A stretch of DNA of 64,000 nucleotides from Argonema antarcticum A004/B2 (lineage in GTDB: Bacteria > Cyanobacteriota > Cyanobacteriia > Cyanobacteriales > Aerosakkonemataceae), in the NCBI RefSeq assembly GCF_023333585.1, contig NZ_JAIQZN010000008.1, positions 1 to 64,000 of the forward strand, written 5' to 3'. Below the pieces are notes generated by a model. That model ran no database searches and was not told the origin of the DNA. It was given only the letters and a program-made list of their open reading frames with translations. The position numbers and the translations under genes are program-made. Below are positions 1-9,211 of this stretch, piece by piece (position 1 is the stretch's first letter; the number at the start of each line of letters is the position of its first letter).

Positions 1-1321
1 TTCCTATTGCTGTATTTGCACTGGGATTAGCTAAGGTGAGGGTGAGGTTTTCGTTCCCTTCTACTAAACTGTCTTCGCTGATGGGAACCACAACTGTTTT
101 TGTGGTTTCGTTGGCGGCAAAGATAATATTTTGAGTGGTGGCGGTAAAATCTGTGCCGCCTGTTGCTGTACCGTTACTGAGTTGTACATCTATATTAGAT
201 GTGCCTGTGGTGACGCCAGTTCGGTTTAAAGTTACCGCGACTCCTACAACTGTGCCATCTTCATTGACTTGATAACTTGCTTGGGAAAATTGAATGCTGC
301 TGTCGTTGTCGATGATGTCTAATGTGGCGGTGTTTTGAGTACCAATAATTGTATTAGCACTAGCATTTGCTAAGGTGAGGGTAAGATTTTCGTTCCCTTC
401 TACTAAAATATCTTCTGTGATGGGAACAACAACGGTTTTGCTGGTTTCGTTGGCGGCGAAGATAATATTTTGAGTGGTGTTGGTGAAATCTGTGCCGCCT
501 GTTGCTGTACCGTTACTGAGTTGTACATCTATATTAGATGTGCCTGTGGTGACGCCAGTTCGGTTTAAAGTTATGGCGATACCAACAATTGTGCCATCTT
601 CATTGACTTGATAGTTTGCTTGGGAGAATTGGATGCTGCTGTCGTTGTCGATGATTTCTAATGTGGCAGTATTTTGCGTTCCTATTGCTGTATTTGCACT
701 GGGATTAGCTAAGGTGAGGGTGAGATTTTCGTTCCCTTCTACTAAACTGTCTTCGGTGATGGGAACAACAACGGTTTTGCTAGTTTCGTTGGCGGCAAAG
801 ATAATCGGAATAGTACTGTTGTTGAAATCTGTGCCGCCTGTTGCTGTACCGTTAGCAAGTTGTACATCTATATTAGATGTGCCTGTGGTGACTCCGGTTC
901 GGTTTAAAGTTATGGCGATACCAACAATTGTGCCATCTTCATTGACTTGATAGTTTGCTTGGGAGAATTGGATGCTGCTGTCGTTGTCGATGATTTCTAA
1001 TGTGGCAGTATTTTGCGTTCCTATTGCTGTATTTGCACTGGGATTAGCTAAGGTGAGGGTGAGGTTTTCGTTCCCTTCTACTAAACTGTCTTCGCTGATG
1101 GGAACCACAACTGTTTTTGTGGTTTCGTTGGCGGCAAAGTTGATGGTTTGTGTGGTGGCGGTGAAATCTGTGCCGCCTGTTGCTGTGCCATTAGCAAGTT
1201 GTACATCTATATCAGATGTGCCTGTGGTGACTCCGGTTCGGTTTAAAGTTATGGCGACACCAACTACTGTGCCATCTTCCGATACTTGATAGTTTGCTTG
1301 GGAGAATTGGATGCTGCTGTC
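1..1321 (-). repeat. Tandem 339-bp Calx-beta-encoding repeats (at least 3 full copies plus a partial one)
   Basis: The same codon landmark (the end of the IIDND motif) occurs at 304, 643, 982 and 1321, an exact 339-bp (113-residue) period. Units are nearly identical at the DNA level over long stretches. The repeats continue past the window start, so the copy number is unknown. The high DNA identity indicates recent duplication or gene conversion. Confidence 0.92.
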
Positions 1322-4300
1322 GTTGTCGATGATTGTCAGACTGGCGTTGTTATTTGTGGCGCTGACGGTGTAGTTTGTGCCGTTGGTGAGGGTGAGATCC
1401 ACCGTTTCCCCAGGGTCGATTAGATTATCATCAACGGGAACGACATTAATAGTGGCGGTATCTTTTCCGGCTGAAATAACAATACTGCCGATCGCAATCG
1501 TATCAACATTCGTACCGGCTGTAAAACTATAGTCGGCGGGATTGTTGGCTGTACCGGAGGGAGTGAAGTTGATGGTTAAACCGCCAGTTGGCGCTGGGGT
1601 ACTCAGTTTAACATTTAATGTGCCATTTGTAACACCCTCTTCGTTCGGATTTGTGCCGGGAGTAATGGAAACTTCTGGCGCTTGTACTACGCCGCTGATA
1701 TCGAAATTGAAGGGATTTTCGTCGGCGTCGTTGTTGCCAAAGGATATAGTTCCGTTGAAGGTGCCTGCATTGGCGGCGTCGAGTTGAACTTCAAAGGTGG
1801 TAGAGTTACCGGCGGCAATTGTGGTGCTGCCGAAGGGACTCGCTAAGCTGAAACCAGTACCTATTGGGGAAATGGAATTGAGGGTTAAATCGTTAAAACC
1901 TGTGTTTTTGATGGTGAAGGTTTTGGTAATTGCAGTACCCAGAGGAGTGGTGCCGAAATTGACGCTACCTGTGTTGTCGGGAATATTGGTAGCAGTTTCT
2001 AAAACTTGGATTTCTGGGATGTTGTTGTTAGCACCAAGGGTTGTTGCTTGTTTGCGGAAGTCGCTGGCGTCGTTGTTGGTGTCTGTAGCGTTGGGAACTC
2101 TCGCTACTGCTTGATCTCCGATCGCACTCGCAGCACCGTTAGGTGCGCCGCCACCACCCAACTGCACTTGGTCAATAACAGCACCAGTGTGATCTTTCAG
2201 CACGATCGAGATGTTGTTACTCATCTGACCGCCACTGGCGACATTTCCCAACACAAAGTAGTCACCAGCTTTGGTGCTGGTAAAGCTACCGCCGCCTGCA
2301 CTGATATAATTTTGTACCTGAAAGGCTCTAGTGACAACGTTGTTGCTGAGGTCGCCGATGACATCGCTGCCGTCAAGAAGTTCGATTTTCCAATTAGTTA
2401 GGTTTAAACCATCTTTGGCGATGTAGAGTTCTACCCATTCGTCTACTCCCTGACTGATTGTGCCTGCGCCGGAAGTACCGTTGAAGTTGTTGGTACTCCA
2501 GTCTTGTTGCGGATCGGTGACGACTTCGTTAACCAGTACTGAACCTGCTGGCGCGGGGATTCCGGTGACGTTAATCGCGATCGCATCATTATCCGTCTTA
2601 CTCCCACCACTCCCAGTATTCCCTTGGTCATCTACGGAGATATTAATACTGTCAGTACCGTTAAAGTTGGTATTACCTTTATACGTGAGATTGCTTAAAG
2701 CAGTATTGATATCAGCAAGCTTGCCACTAAACGTTATGGTGGGGTCGGTTGTGCCGTCGCCTGTGGTAAAGGTGAGTCCGGTTGTCGAACTTAAAGTCAG
2801 GACTCCGCTAGTCGCAGATACAGTAACTTTTACAGCACCAGTACCCGCATCCACATCGGCAATGCTAATACCCCCAATGACTAAATTCGTGTCTTGATTG
2901 ACGGTTTGACTGCTGGGAACAGTTAGATCTGGCGCATCGTTGACGGGGTTGACGGTGATAGTGAAGGTTTGCGCGGCGCTGGTGTTGACGTTCGGTGCGA
3001 TGTTGCTGCCGTTGTCGGTGAGTACCACAGAGACGGTAGCTGTACCGCTGCTGTTCGGTGCGGTTTCAAAGGTGAGTTTGCCAGTAGTCGGGTCAATAGC
3101 CGGTGCGGATGTAAAGGTCAAACCGCCAGTTGTCCCGGTGATGGTGGGAGTAAACGTTAGAATTTGGCTGGTTTCGTCGATCGCGGTAGCTGGGCCGGGG
3201 AGAATATTGGTTGCCCAGGTTGCGATCGCTTGTACACCTGCATCCTCATTTACCGCCACATCGCTGCCTTTGGTGAACTGCGGCGCGTCGTTGATGGGGT
3301 TGACGGTGATAGTGAAGGTTTGCGCGGCGCTGGTGTTGACGTTCGGTGCGATGTTGCTGCCGTTGTCGGTGAGTACCACCTGGACGGTAGCTGTACCGTT
3401 GCTGTTCGGTGCGGTTTCAAAGGTGAGTTTGCCAGTAGTGGGGTCAATAGCCGGTGCGGATGTAAAGGTCAAACCGCCAGTTGTCCCAGTGATGGTGGGA
3501 GTAAACGTTAGAATTTGGCTGGTTTCGTCTGTTGCCGTCGCTGGGCCGGGGAGAATATTGGTGGCCCAGGTTGCGATCGCTTGTACACCTGCATCCTCAT
3601 TTACCGCCACATCGCTGCCTTTCGTGAACTGCGGCGCGTCGTTGATGGGGTTGATAGTGATGCTGGCAGTCGTAGTGGTGCTGCTGAAAGCGGTTTGTCC
3701 GCCATTGACGGAGGCGTTCACCCCTGTTTGGCCGTTTTTGAGGCCGTTGGTGGTATCCCAAGCGCGGAAAGTGATGCCGGGATTGACTGTGCCGTTGTAG
3801 TCGGTGTTGGGAAGGAAGCGAATTCTGGTATCTGTCTGAAGTGCGATGCGTTTGAAGTCGAAGTTACCCGATGCAGAACTGGTATTATCGCCGAAGAATA
3901 AGAAGTTTGGCTGTTCGTAGGGATCGTAGGGTAAACCTGCACCAGCGGAGTCGAAGGCCCGATAGTCGCGCAATGCACCGCTGAGAATTGGCGTGCCATT
4001 GGATTTGAGGGTGTAATTATTGTTTAAAACTGAGAGTTCGTAGCGAGTCAGGGAAGTGGTTGACTGAAAAGCGCGTTCTGTGGTGCTGTGAGTGAAAAGA
4101 GTTCTAGTGGGGTTGGGAACGGGCGTTACATTCGGGCCATCATTCTTGATCCATATTTCGTCCGGCCAAAAGCTAAGTTCGATCGCTTTAGTGTTATCGC
4201 TGCTAACTGCGATCAAGCTCAAACCAGAACGGTCTATCAGTCCGTCGCTGTTATCATCGCTGGAGTGATATTCGCTGTTGAGTTTGCCATCGAAACGAAC

Positions 4301-6349
4301 GGTAAAGCCTTTAGTGCGATCGAGAATGGGAAAAGCTGCATTGACTAAAGTTGGCGAAAAGGCTTGGTAATTGCTGTAGCCAGCAGCCGATGAAAAATTA
4401 GTTACCAAGTTGGTCAAGTTACCACTAGCAGTTTGAGTGCCAAAAGGAGGAGAAGTGCCAAATTGGAACCAGCCTTGGCTATTGGGTGTACCAGTGACAA
4501 AGCCGCTGTAGAGTGATGTCCAACCCAAGATTGTGGCGCTGCTATCGGAAACCGCGCCGAAGGGTGTCCAAGTTGTGCCATCTGTGGAGAATTGCCAAGC
4601 GCCGTTGGTGTTATCCACTCCGGTGACGGCAATTCCCAACGGGTCGCTGTTATCGTCGGTGGCTAAACCAGCAATTAGGTCGGAAACCAGCATTCCGGTG
4701 TTGCTGGCAAGAGTTTCGTCTTCGTTAATAGTTGGTAGAGTTGACGTTCCCGCAGTTAAAACTGGCGCTTTATTGACATCGACTTCATAAGCACCGATGT
4801 CAGCAATTGCGGTGCCGTTTATATCCCCGTCGCTGGGCCGAGGCATTCCCCTTTGGTCGGTGGTGGGTGCATCGGCGGCGTTAGCTGCATCGATGGCCTT
4901 ACTGCCAGTAACTAAAGCGTGAGTTTTAGTCGGGCCGCCGTTAATAGCTAGGGTGGTATTAATTACGCTGGCGGCAGCTACACCTGTAATATCGCTGCCA
5001 AACCCGGTACTGCTGCCAACAGCCCCAATTATGTTGGCATTATTGCTGGTAAAGGTTCCCGAAACATCGGCGTTGCTAATGCTAGCAGTATTTCCAATCG
5101 CGATCGAGTTTTTGACGGTAGTGCTGCCAAGCTGATTGTAAATCCCACCGCCAGTATTGTTAGTAGTGTTAAAAGCGATCGTGCTATTAGTGATATTCAA
5201 AGTGCCGCTAGCACGGTTACGAATACCACCACCACCATCACCTCCCGATGTGTTACCGCTAACGGTGCTGTTAGTCAGGTTGAGCGTGCCTCCCTGATTT
5301 TCAATACCGCCGCCGCCTTCACTGCCACTACCAGAAGCTTTGTTGCCGCTGATAGTGGAGTTGGAAATGGTCATCGTGCCATTGAAGTTTACAATGCCAC
5401 CCCCATCGTCATAAGCATTGTTGCCAGAAATGGTGCTGTTTTGAATAGTTACCGTGCCGCCGTCGTTGAGAAAGGCAGCAGCATCACCTCCGAAGCTAGC
5501 GCTGACCTTGGTGATTCTTGCATTCGTGAGAGTTACATCATTGAGTGTGAGGTTGCCTCCAGTATTAACCCTCAATATCCGATAGTCGGAATTATTGCCA
5601 TTGATGACCGAATTGTTGCCGTTGATGATAATTGGAGTGATAATTACTGGCAAACCCGTGTTTCCCCAATCGCCATCTATATGTTGGGCGGATGTCAGGG
5701 TGTAAGTGCCGCCCAATAAGTTAATGGTGTCAGTACCAGGGTTAGTAACTTCATCATTGGCATTGGTAATCGCATTAATCAGCCCGGTAGCATCACCAGC
5801 ATTGACATCGAAAGTGGCTAAAATTCCTTGATAGGATGCGATCGCACTCGCCACAAACGCCAATGGTGCTTTAATCTTTCCGGTGGTAACTTGCAAATTC
5901 CAGTCACCGCCCAGTGCTGCGTTACCCGTTAAGTTATGGGAAGCCGCAATATCTGCACCCGTCAACTCGCTTAATCGTTGCACGAAGGCGATCCCCTCTT
6001 CTCCTGCTGCCACGTCGCAACCATAAAGAAGGATATCGGCATCATCTGTTAAGGAATTCCGCCACTGCTGCAACTGAGAACCGTATGTGTGGAGATTGCC
6101 CGAATTGAGGGTGCTGCTACCCAGTTGCAAGCTACCGGGACTGCCGTGCGAGACGATATGAATCGTATTTATTTCATTGCGAGAAGTTATATATTGAGTA
6201 ATTTGATTGACTTCATCCCCCGTAGGGTAGATAATAATTACATCAGTTCCAGGTTTAACCCCAGCAACAAGACTCTGGTAGTCAGGAACTGTGGAGTCAA
6301 TGAAAACAATGGCATTTGGCTGGGTGCTGGCATTAATGTTGTTTGACAT
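1..6349 (-). CDS. Giant multidomain surface/adhesin-like protein (DUF4347 + Calx-beta), 3' end outside window
   Basis: The frame is open from an ATG at 6349 (RBS AAAGG seven bases upstream) to the window edge, about 2116 residues, with no stop, so the C-terminus is missing. Reading my own translation, the order is: DUF4347 (residues about 5-165, including IVSHGSPG and LLYGCDVAAG); a parallel beta-helix with STISGN-type repeats and GGGI turns (about 180-490); a cadherin-like repeat (about 520-600) that is interrupted by a roughly 220-residue lectin-like segment; two nearly identical 117-residue Ig/cadherin-like repeats; another cadherin-like unit; a lamin-tail-like domain (about 1265-1445); a choice-of-anchor D/ASPM-like domain; then Calx-beta repeats. 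DUF4347 proteins with such repeats are typically large exported cyanobacterial proteins, and a type I secretion signal would be expected at the missing C-terminus. The exact function (adhesion, gliding or cell contact) is inference. Confidence 0.9.
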   Translation of the reverse strand, partial: MSNNINASTQPNAIVFIDSTVPDYQSLVAGVKPGTDVIIIYPTGDEVNQITQYITSRNEINTIHIVSHGSPGSLQLGSSTLNSGNLHTYGSQLQQWRNSLTDDADILLYGCDVAAGEEGIAFVQRLSELTGADIAASHNLTGNAALGGDWNLQVTTGKIKAPLAFVASAIASYQGILATFDVNAGDATGLINAITNANDEVTNPGTDTINLLGGTYTLTSAQHIDGDWGNTGLPVIITPIIINGNNSVINGNNSDYRILRVNTGGNLTLNDVTLTNARITKVSASFGGDAAAFLNDGGTVTIQNSTISGNNAYDDGGGIVNFNGTMTISNSTISGNKASGSGSEGGGGIENQGGTLNLTNSTVSGNTSGGDGGGGIRNRASGTLNITNSTIAFNTTNNTGGGIYNQLGSTTVKNSIAIGNTASISNADVSGTFTSNNANIIGAVGSSTGFGSDITGVAAASVINTTLAINGGPTKTHALVTGSKAIDAANAADAPTTDQRGMPRPSDGDINGTAIADIGAYEVDVNKAPVLTAGTSTLPTINEDETLASNTGMLVSDLIAGLATDDNSDPLGIAVTGVDNTNGAWQFSTDGTTWTPFGAVSDSSATILGWTSLYSGFVTGTPNSQGWFQFGTSPPFGTQTASGNLTNLVTNFSSAAGYSNYQAFSPTLVNAAFPILDRTKGFTVRFDGKLNSEYHSSDDNSDGLIDRSGLSLIAVSSDNTKAIELSFWPDEIWIKNDGPNVTPVPNPTRTLFTHSTTERAFQSTTSLTRYELSVLNNNYTLKSNGTPILSGALRDYRAFDSAGAGLPYDPYEQPNFLFFGDNTSSASGNFDFKRIALQTDTRIRFLPNTDYNGTVNPGITFRAWDTTNGLKNGQTGVNASVNGGQTAFSSTTTTASITINPINDAPQFTKGSDVAVNEDAGVQAIATWATNILPGPATATDETSQILTFTPTITGTTGGLTFTSAPAIDPTTGKLTFETAPNSNGTATVQVVLTDNGSNIAPNVNTSAAQTFTITVNPINDAPQFTKGSDVAVNEDAGVQAIATWATNILPGPATAIDETSQILTFTPTITGTTGGLTFTSAPAIDPTTGKLTFETAPNSSGTATVSVVLTDNGSNIAPNVNTSAAQTFTITVNPVNDAPDLTVPSSQTVNQDTNLVIGGISIADVDAGTGAVKVTVSATSGVLTLSSTTGLTFTTGDGTTDPTITFSGKLADINTALSNLTYKGNTNFNGTDSINISVDDQGNTGSGGSKTDNDAIAINVTGIPAPAGSVLVNEVVTDPQQDWSTNNFNGTSGAGTISQGVDEWVELYIAKDGLNLTNWKIELLDGSDVIGDLSNNVVTRAFQVQNYISAGGGSFTSTKAGDYFVLGNVASGGQMSNNISIVLKDHTGAVIDQVQLGGGGAPNGAASAIGDQAVARVPNATDTNNDASDFRKQATTLGANNNIPEIQVLETATNIPDNTGSVNFGTTPLGTAITKTFTIKNTGFNDLTLNSISPIGTGFSLASPFGSTTIAAGNSTTFEVQLDAANAGTFNGTISFGNNDADENPFNFDISGVVQAPEVSITPGTNPNEEGVTNGTLNVKLSTPAPTGGLTINFTPSGTANNPADYSFTAGTNVDTIAIGSIVISAGKDTATINVVPVDDNLIDPGETVDLTLTNGTNYTVSATNNNASLTIIDNDSSIQFSQANYQVSEDGTVVGVAITLNRTGVTTGTSDIDVQLANGTATGGTDFTATTQTINFAANETTKTVVVPISEDSLVEGNENLTLTLANPSANTAIGTQNTATLEIIDNDSSIQFSQANYQVNEDGTIVGIAITLNRTGVTTGTSNIDVQLANGTATGGTDFNNSTIPIIFAANETSKTVVVPITEDSLVEGNENLTLTLANPSANTAIGTQNTATLEIIDNDSSIQFSQANYQVNEDGTIVGIAITLNRTGVTTGTSNIDVQLSNGTATGGTDFTNTTQNIIFAANETSKTVVVPITEDILVEGNENLTLTLANASANTIIGTQNTATLDIIDNDSSIQFSQASYQVNEDGTVVGVAVTLNRTGVTTGTSNIDVQLSNGTATGGTDFTATTQNIIFAANETTKTVVVPISEDSLVEGNENLTLTLANPSANTAIG
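2943..3644 (-). repeat. Two 351-bp near-identical copies of an Ig/cadherin-like repeat
   Basis: GACGGTGATAGTGAAGG occurs at 2951 and again at 3302, exactly 351 bp (117 residues) apart, and almost all of the intervening sequence is duplicated with only scattered substitutions. It encodes the NDAPQFTKGSDVAVNEDAG-type unit of the giant surface protein. Confidence 0.9.
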
Positions 6350-6554
6350 AGGGAAACCTTTTACCGAGTAATTCTCGGCTCAATAACAATGTATTTTCAT
6401 CAGTATGAAGACAGGATTTTCCGCAATCCCGATCCGAGATGCTGAAAAAATTTATCAAAACTTCAAATTAAAGAAAAGTCTAAGTAATTACACTATGTTC
6501 TTGACTTAAGTAATTACTAGGAGATGCACTGGCACATATCCAAGGTAGCACAGT

Positions 6555-8045
6555 TTAAGCAAACTTAAGGTTAGCAGCCTTCCGCAACCCTTCTACCTGG
6601 ACAGTAACTGACAACATTTGTGCTTCGTTGACATTAAATGTCACCCATATATCCAGTTCTCCTTTACGTCGCTTTGGCAGATCGGCAATACTAATTGTAC
6701 CAATCAAAGTGTTGTTTTCCACCAAGCGATCGCAACCTTGGTAAACATGAATATCCAGGGAAGCTTGATCGTCAGCAGTGGTGCCGAAAATCTGAATTTG
6801 TTGGCAAGGTGTTTTGCGATTAGCCGCTATCAACGGGTAGAATTCTTTGTCTTTGATTTCGACGCCGAGAGCGTGACTGGTGCGTGTGCGAATTTCGATG
6901 TCGCGACCAAAAACTTCCCGATTATCCAAGTAAGCTGCGTATATAGCTGCACCCTCTGCCACACACAACCAGGGGTTGGTATTATCATACACTTTTTGGG
7001 CAGTGATGAGGTCGCTTACTAAGGATTTTAGACGCGGGATTTTGCTGGAACCGCCGACGAGAATGACGCGATCGACTTGCGACGGCTGCATATTAGCTGT
7101 TATCCACAGTTTATCGATCGTGCGATCGATCTTATCTATGTAAGACTGAATGCAAGCCTCAAATTCCGAGCGCGTTACAGTTGTATCTATATGTTTTCCT
7201 GGAATAACATCAGTAACGGTAACATATTCTAGTTGGGTAGAACTTAAAGTGTGCTTTGCCTCTATAACTTGCTCCAATATTTTCTGTCTCGCCTTGCGTG
7301 CTTCCAAAGGAGATAAATTGTTGAGAGTCAGACCGGATTTTTTTAGCAAAAATTCCAACAAACATTCATCGAAATCCATACCGCCAAGTCTGTCGTCGCC
7401 ACCCGTAGCCAGCACTTCAAAAAGCAGCTTTGACTGGGACTGTTCCAACCGAAATAAAGTTAGGTCAAAAGTACCGCCACCAAGGTCAAATACCAGGATA
7501 TTTTCTGCAAACTCTTTTTCTGGACAAGCTTGCACCAGTTGCCAAGCGTAGGAAAGAGAAGCTGCAATTGGTTCTTGGATTAACCCGATACAGTTAATGT
7601 TAGCGATTTCGGCTGCTTTGCGGGTATTTTCGCATTGGTGAGCTTTAAAATAGTAGGGAACAGTGACAACTGTACCGCGACTTTGAAAAAGATTTACAGG
7701 ACATTTATCGGCCACATCTTTATATAAGCGCTCTAATATTTTGGCAGATAACTCAATCGGTGAAAATGCGCGATCGCCAATGATAATTTTTTGATCGGCG
7801 TCATCCATATAGCGTTTGATCCCAAATGCCATATTTTCTGGGTAAATCAGACCTCTCCTGAAGGCAACTTTCCCCACTAGAAGCTCGTTTGTTTTCGGAT
7901 CGACGTAAACAACGGATTGCAGGGTATCGTCGCCTGTGCGAGTTTGATAAATTCTTGGCCCTTTACCGTCCCAGCGTGCGATCGCACTAAAGGTAGTCCC
8001 TAAATCAATTCCCAGAACCGGATTCAAATCGTTATCAACAAACAT
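6555..8045 (-). CDS. Hsp70-family protein, short form without lid
   Basis: A 496-residue Hsp70-type ATPase. The phosphate-1 loop GIDLGTTFS is at residues 12-20, the phosphate-2 loop DLGGGTFD at 187-194, and the adenosine-binding GGSSKIPR follows. The nucleotide-binding domain (about 1-380) is followed by roughly 110 residues that fit only part of the beta-sandwich substrate domain. Canonical DnaK is about 610-640 residues, so the helical lid and the C-terminal tail are absent. It is the last gene of an apparent operon with the GrpE-like gene (46 bp upstream) and another Hsp70. It is the most divergent of the three paralogues here. A chaperone or regulatory ATPase role is inferred from the family; the clients are unknown. 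Confidence 0.9.
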   Translation of the reverse strand: MFVDNDLNPVLGIDLGTTFSAIARWDGKGPRIYQTRTGDDTLQSVVYVDPKTNELLVGKVAFRRGLIYPENMAFGIKRYMDDADQKIIIGDRAFSPIELSAKILERLYKDVADKCPVNLFQSRGTVVTVPYYFKAHQCENTRKAAEIANINCIGLIQEPIAASLSYAWQLVQACPEKEFAENILVFDLGGGTFDLTLFRLEQSQSKLLFEVLATGGDDRLGGMDFDECLLEFLLKKSGLTLNNLSPLEARKARQKILEQVIEAKHTLSSTQLEYVTVTDVIPGKHIDTTVTRSEFEACIQSYIDKIDRTIDKLWITANMQPSQVDRVILVGGSSKIPRLKSLVSDLITAQKVYDNTNPWLCVAEGAAIYAAYLDNREVFGRDIEIRTRTSHALGVEIKDKEFYPLIAANRKTPCQQIQIFGTTADDQASLDIHVYQGCDRLVENNTLIGTISIADLPKRRKGELDIWVTFNVNEAQMLSVTVQVEGLRKAANLKFA

Positions 8046-8091
8046 ATATCAATTTTGTATTTTGGATGAAAGGAATTTACATTTCCCCATT

Positions 8092-9207
8092 TTAATTCTT
8101 GACGACAACTACTTGAGCAGGACGCAGCACTCGCAGATCGGAACGATCTGGCGCTGAGTATTCGTATCCTTGACGAATGATTTCTTTTATGTATTCATTC
8201 GGCAATCGCTCGTCAGGCTGGACATCGAATGGTTCGTGAAGCGTGTAATCAATTGGCATTTTTATTTTAACTTGCATAGGATAAACTTGGACTTGTTCTA
8301 GCGCTTGGATGAGACTTACCCGCAAATTAATGTAAGTTTGGAACCAAATATCCAGTTTTATTGTTAAATTAGGATATTCATCTTTCAACTGATTAACCAG
8401 CGGTTGAGAATAGCGCTGTCCGTTTTCGATTCCATCAAGGATTGGCAGCACTTTCTTTTCTACAAAGTTTAGCCAGCGTTGGCGGCGTCTTTCTGCTAAT
8501 TCTCGCATTTCTGCAATGTACTTGTAACGTTGATTTCCAATCTCTTTGAGTTTTTTGTCAATAATTTGGCGTGCCGACTCCTCATTTGTTCCCTCTGCTG
8601 TAAAAATATCGCTCAATTCTTGTTCGCTTGCGCTTGGTAGCTGTCGCTTTGGCGTTTCAGTTTCGTTTAGTTCTCGTGCCGGTTCGAGAAGTCGCCCTAG
8701 CATTCTACTAATAATTTCTAAACCTTTATCTCTTTCTTGTAGTTTTTCCTGCACCGCCAGAGGTAATTCTTGTTTCACTTTCTGACATTCAGGAAATAGT
8801 TTGTTTTCGCTAAGTTGCAACGTAGTGGCGATCGCATCAAAGAGCATTTTACCACGATCGGCCCAATGTTGCGCTTGAGCGTAGTAGCTATTAAGTTGCT
8901 GCCGATCAGTTTGGCAATTTACTCGATCAGACTCGACTAATTGAGCAACTAAGTCTATTTGAGCCGCCGATTTTGTCGCAACGATGGGGGATGTGTGATT
9001 TTTTTCTCCTTCAATAACAGCGAGGCGATTTTCTATCTGCTGCAACGCTTGTAGCATTTTACTAGCTAGGTTTTCTAATTCGGAAACCCGGCGATCGACT
9101 GACTGCAACTGCCTGTTCAAAGCCAAATCGCGATCGCCAGATTTTTTTCTGGGGCTTCTGATGCTTTGATTTTTATTTATGATTCTTCTTACCTTTTTAC
9201 CACTCAT
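8092..9207 (-). CDS. Coiled-coil protein with GrpE-like C-terminus, partner of adjacent Hsp70s
   Basis: A 371-residue protein with a basic N-terminus, a predicted coiled coil at about residues 33-70 (RVSELENLASKMLQAL), a long charged helical middle, and a C-terminal segment of about 45 residues (DERLPNEYIKEII..GYEY...LRVLRPAQVVV). That segment resembles the end of GrpE, where a GY...RVLRPA.V.V pattern closes the beta domain. It starts 4 bp after the stop of one Hsp70 gene and lies 46 bp before another, so translational coupling and a nucleotide-exchange role for these Hsp70s are likely. It is much longer than GrpE (about 200-250 residues), and the middle part is unrecognised. The GrpE assignment rests on a short motif and on context. 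Confidence 0.65.
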   Translation of the reverse strand: MSGKKVRRIINKNQSIRSPRKKSGDRDLALNRQLQSVDRRVSELENLASKMLQALQQIENRLAVIEGEKNHTSPIVATKSAAQIDLVAQLVESDRVNCQTDRQQLNSYYAQAQHWADRGKMLFDAIATTLQLSENKLFPECQKVKQELPLAVQEKLQERDKGLEIISRMLGRLLEPARELNETETPKRQLPSASEQELSDIFTAEGTNEESARQIIDKKLKEIGNQRYKYIAEMRELAERRRQRWLNFVEKKVLPILDGIENGQRYSQPLVNQLKDEYPNLTIKLDIWFQTYINLRVSLIQALEQVQVYPMQVKIKMPIDYTLHEPFDVQPDERLPNEYIKEIIRQGYEYSAPDRSDLRVLRPAQVVVVKN

Positions 9208-9211
9208 TTTT

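Noticed and set aside
633-1289. Plus-strand ORFs over the Calx-beta repeats
   Set aside because: They are antisense shadows of the minus-strand surface protein, and their duplication only mirrors the 339-bp repeats.
1-1321. Possible CRISPR array (regular repeat spacing)
   Set aside because: Repeats are 339 bp, coding and in frame, with no short identical repeats or unique spacers. The heptamer arrays also lack spacers.
2940-3800. 286-residue plus-strand ORF
   Set aside because: Antisense to the Ig/cadherin-like repeats of the minus-strand surface protein; valine/alanine-rich shadow.
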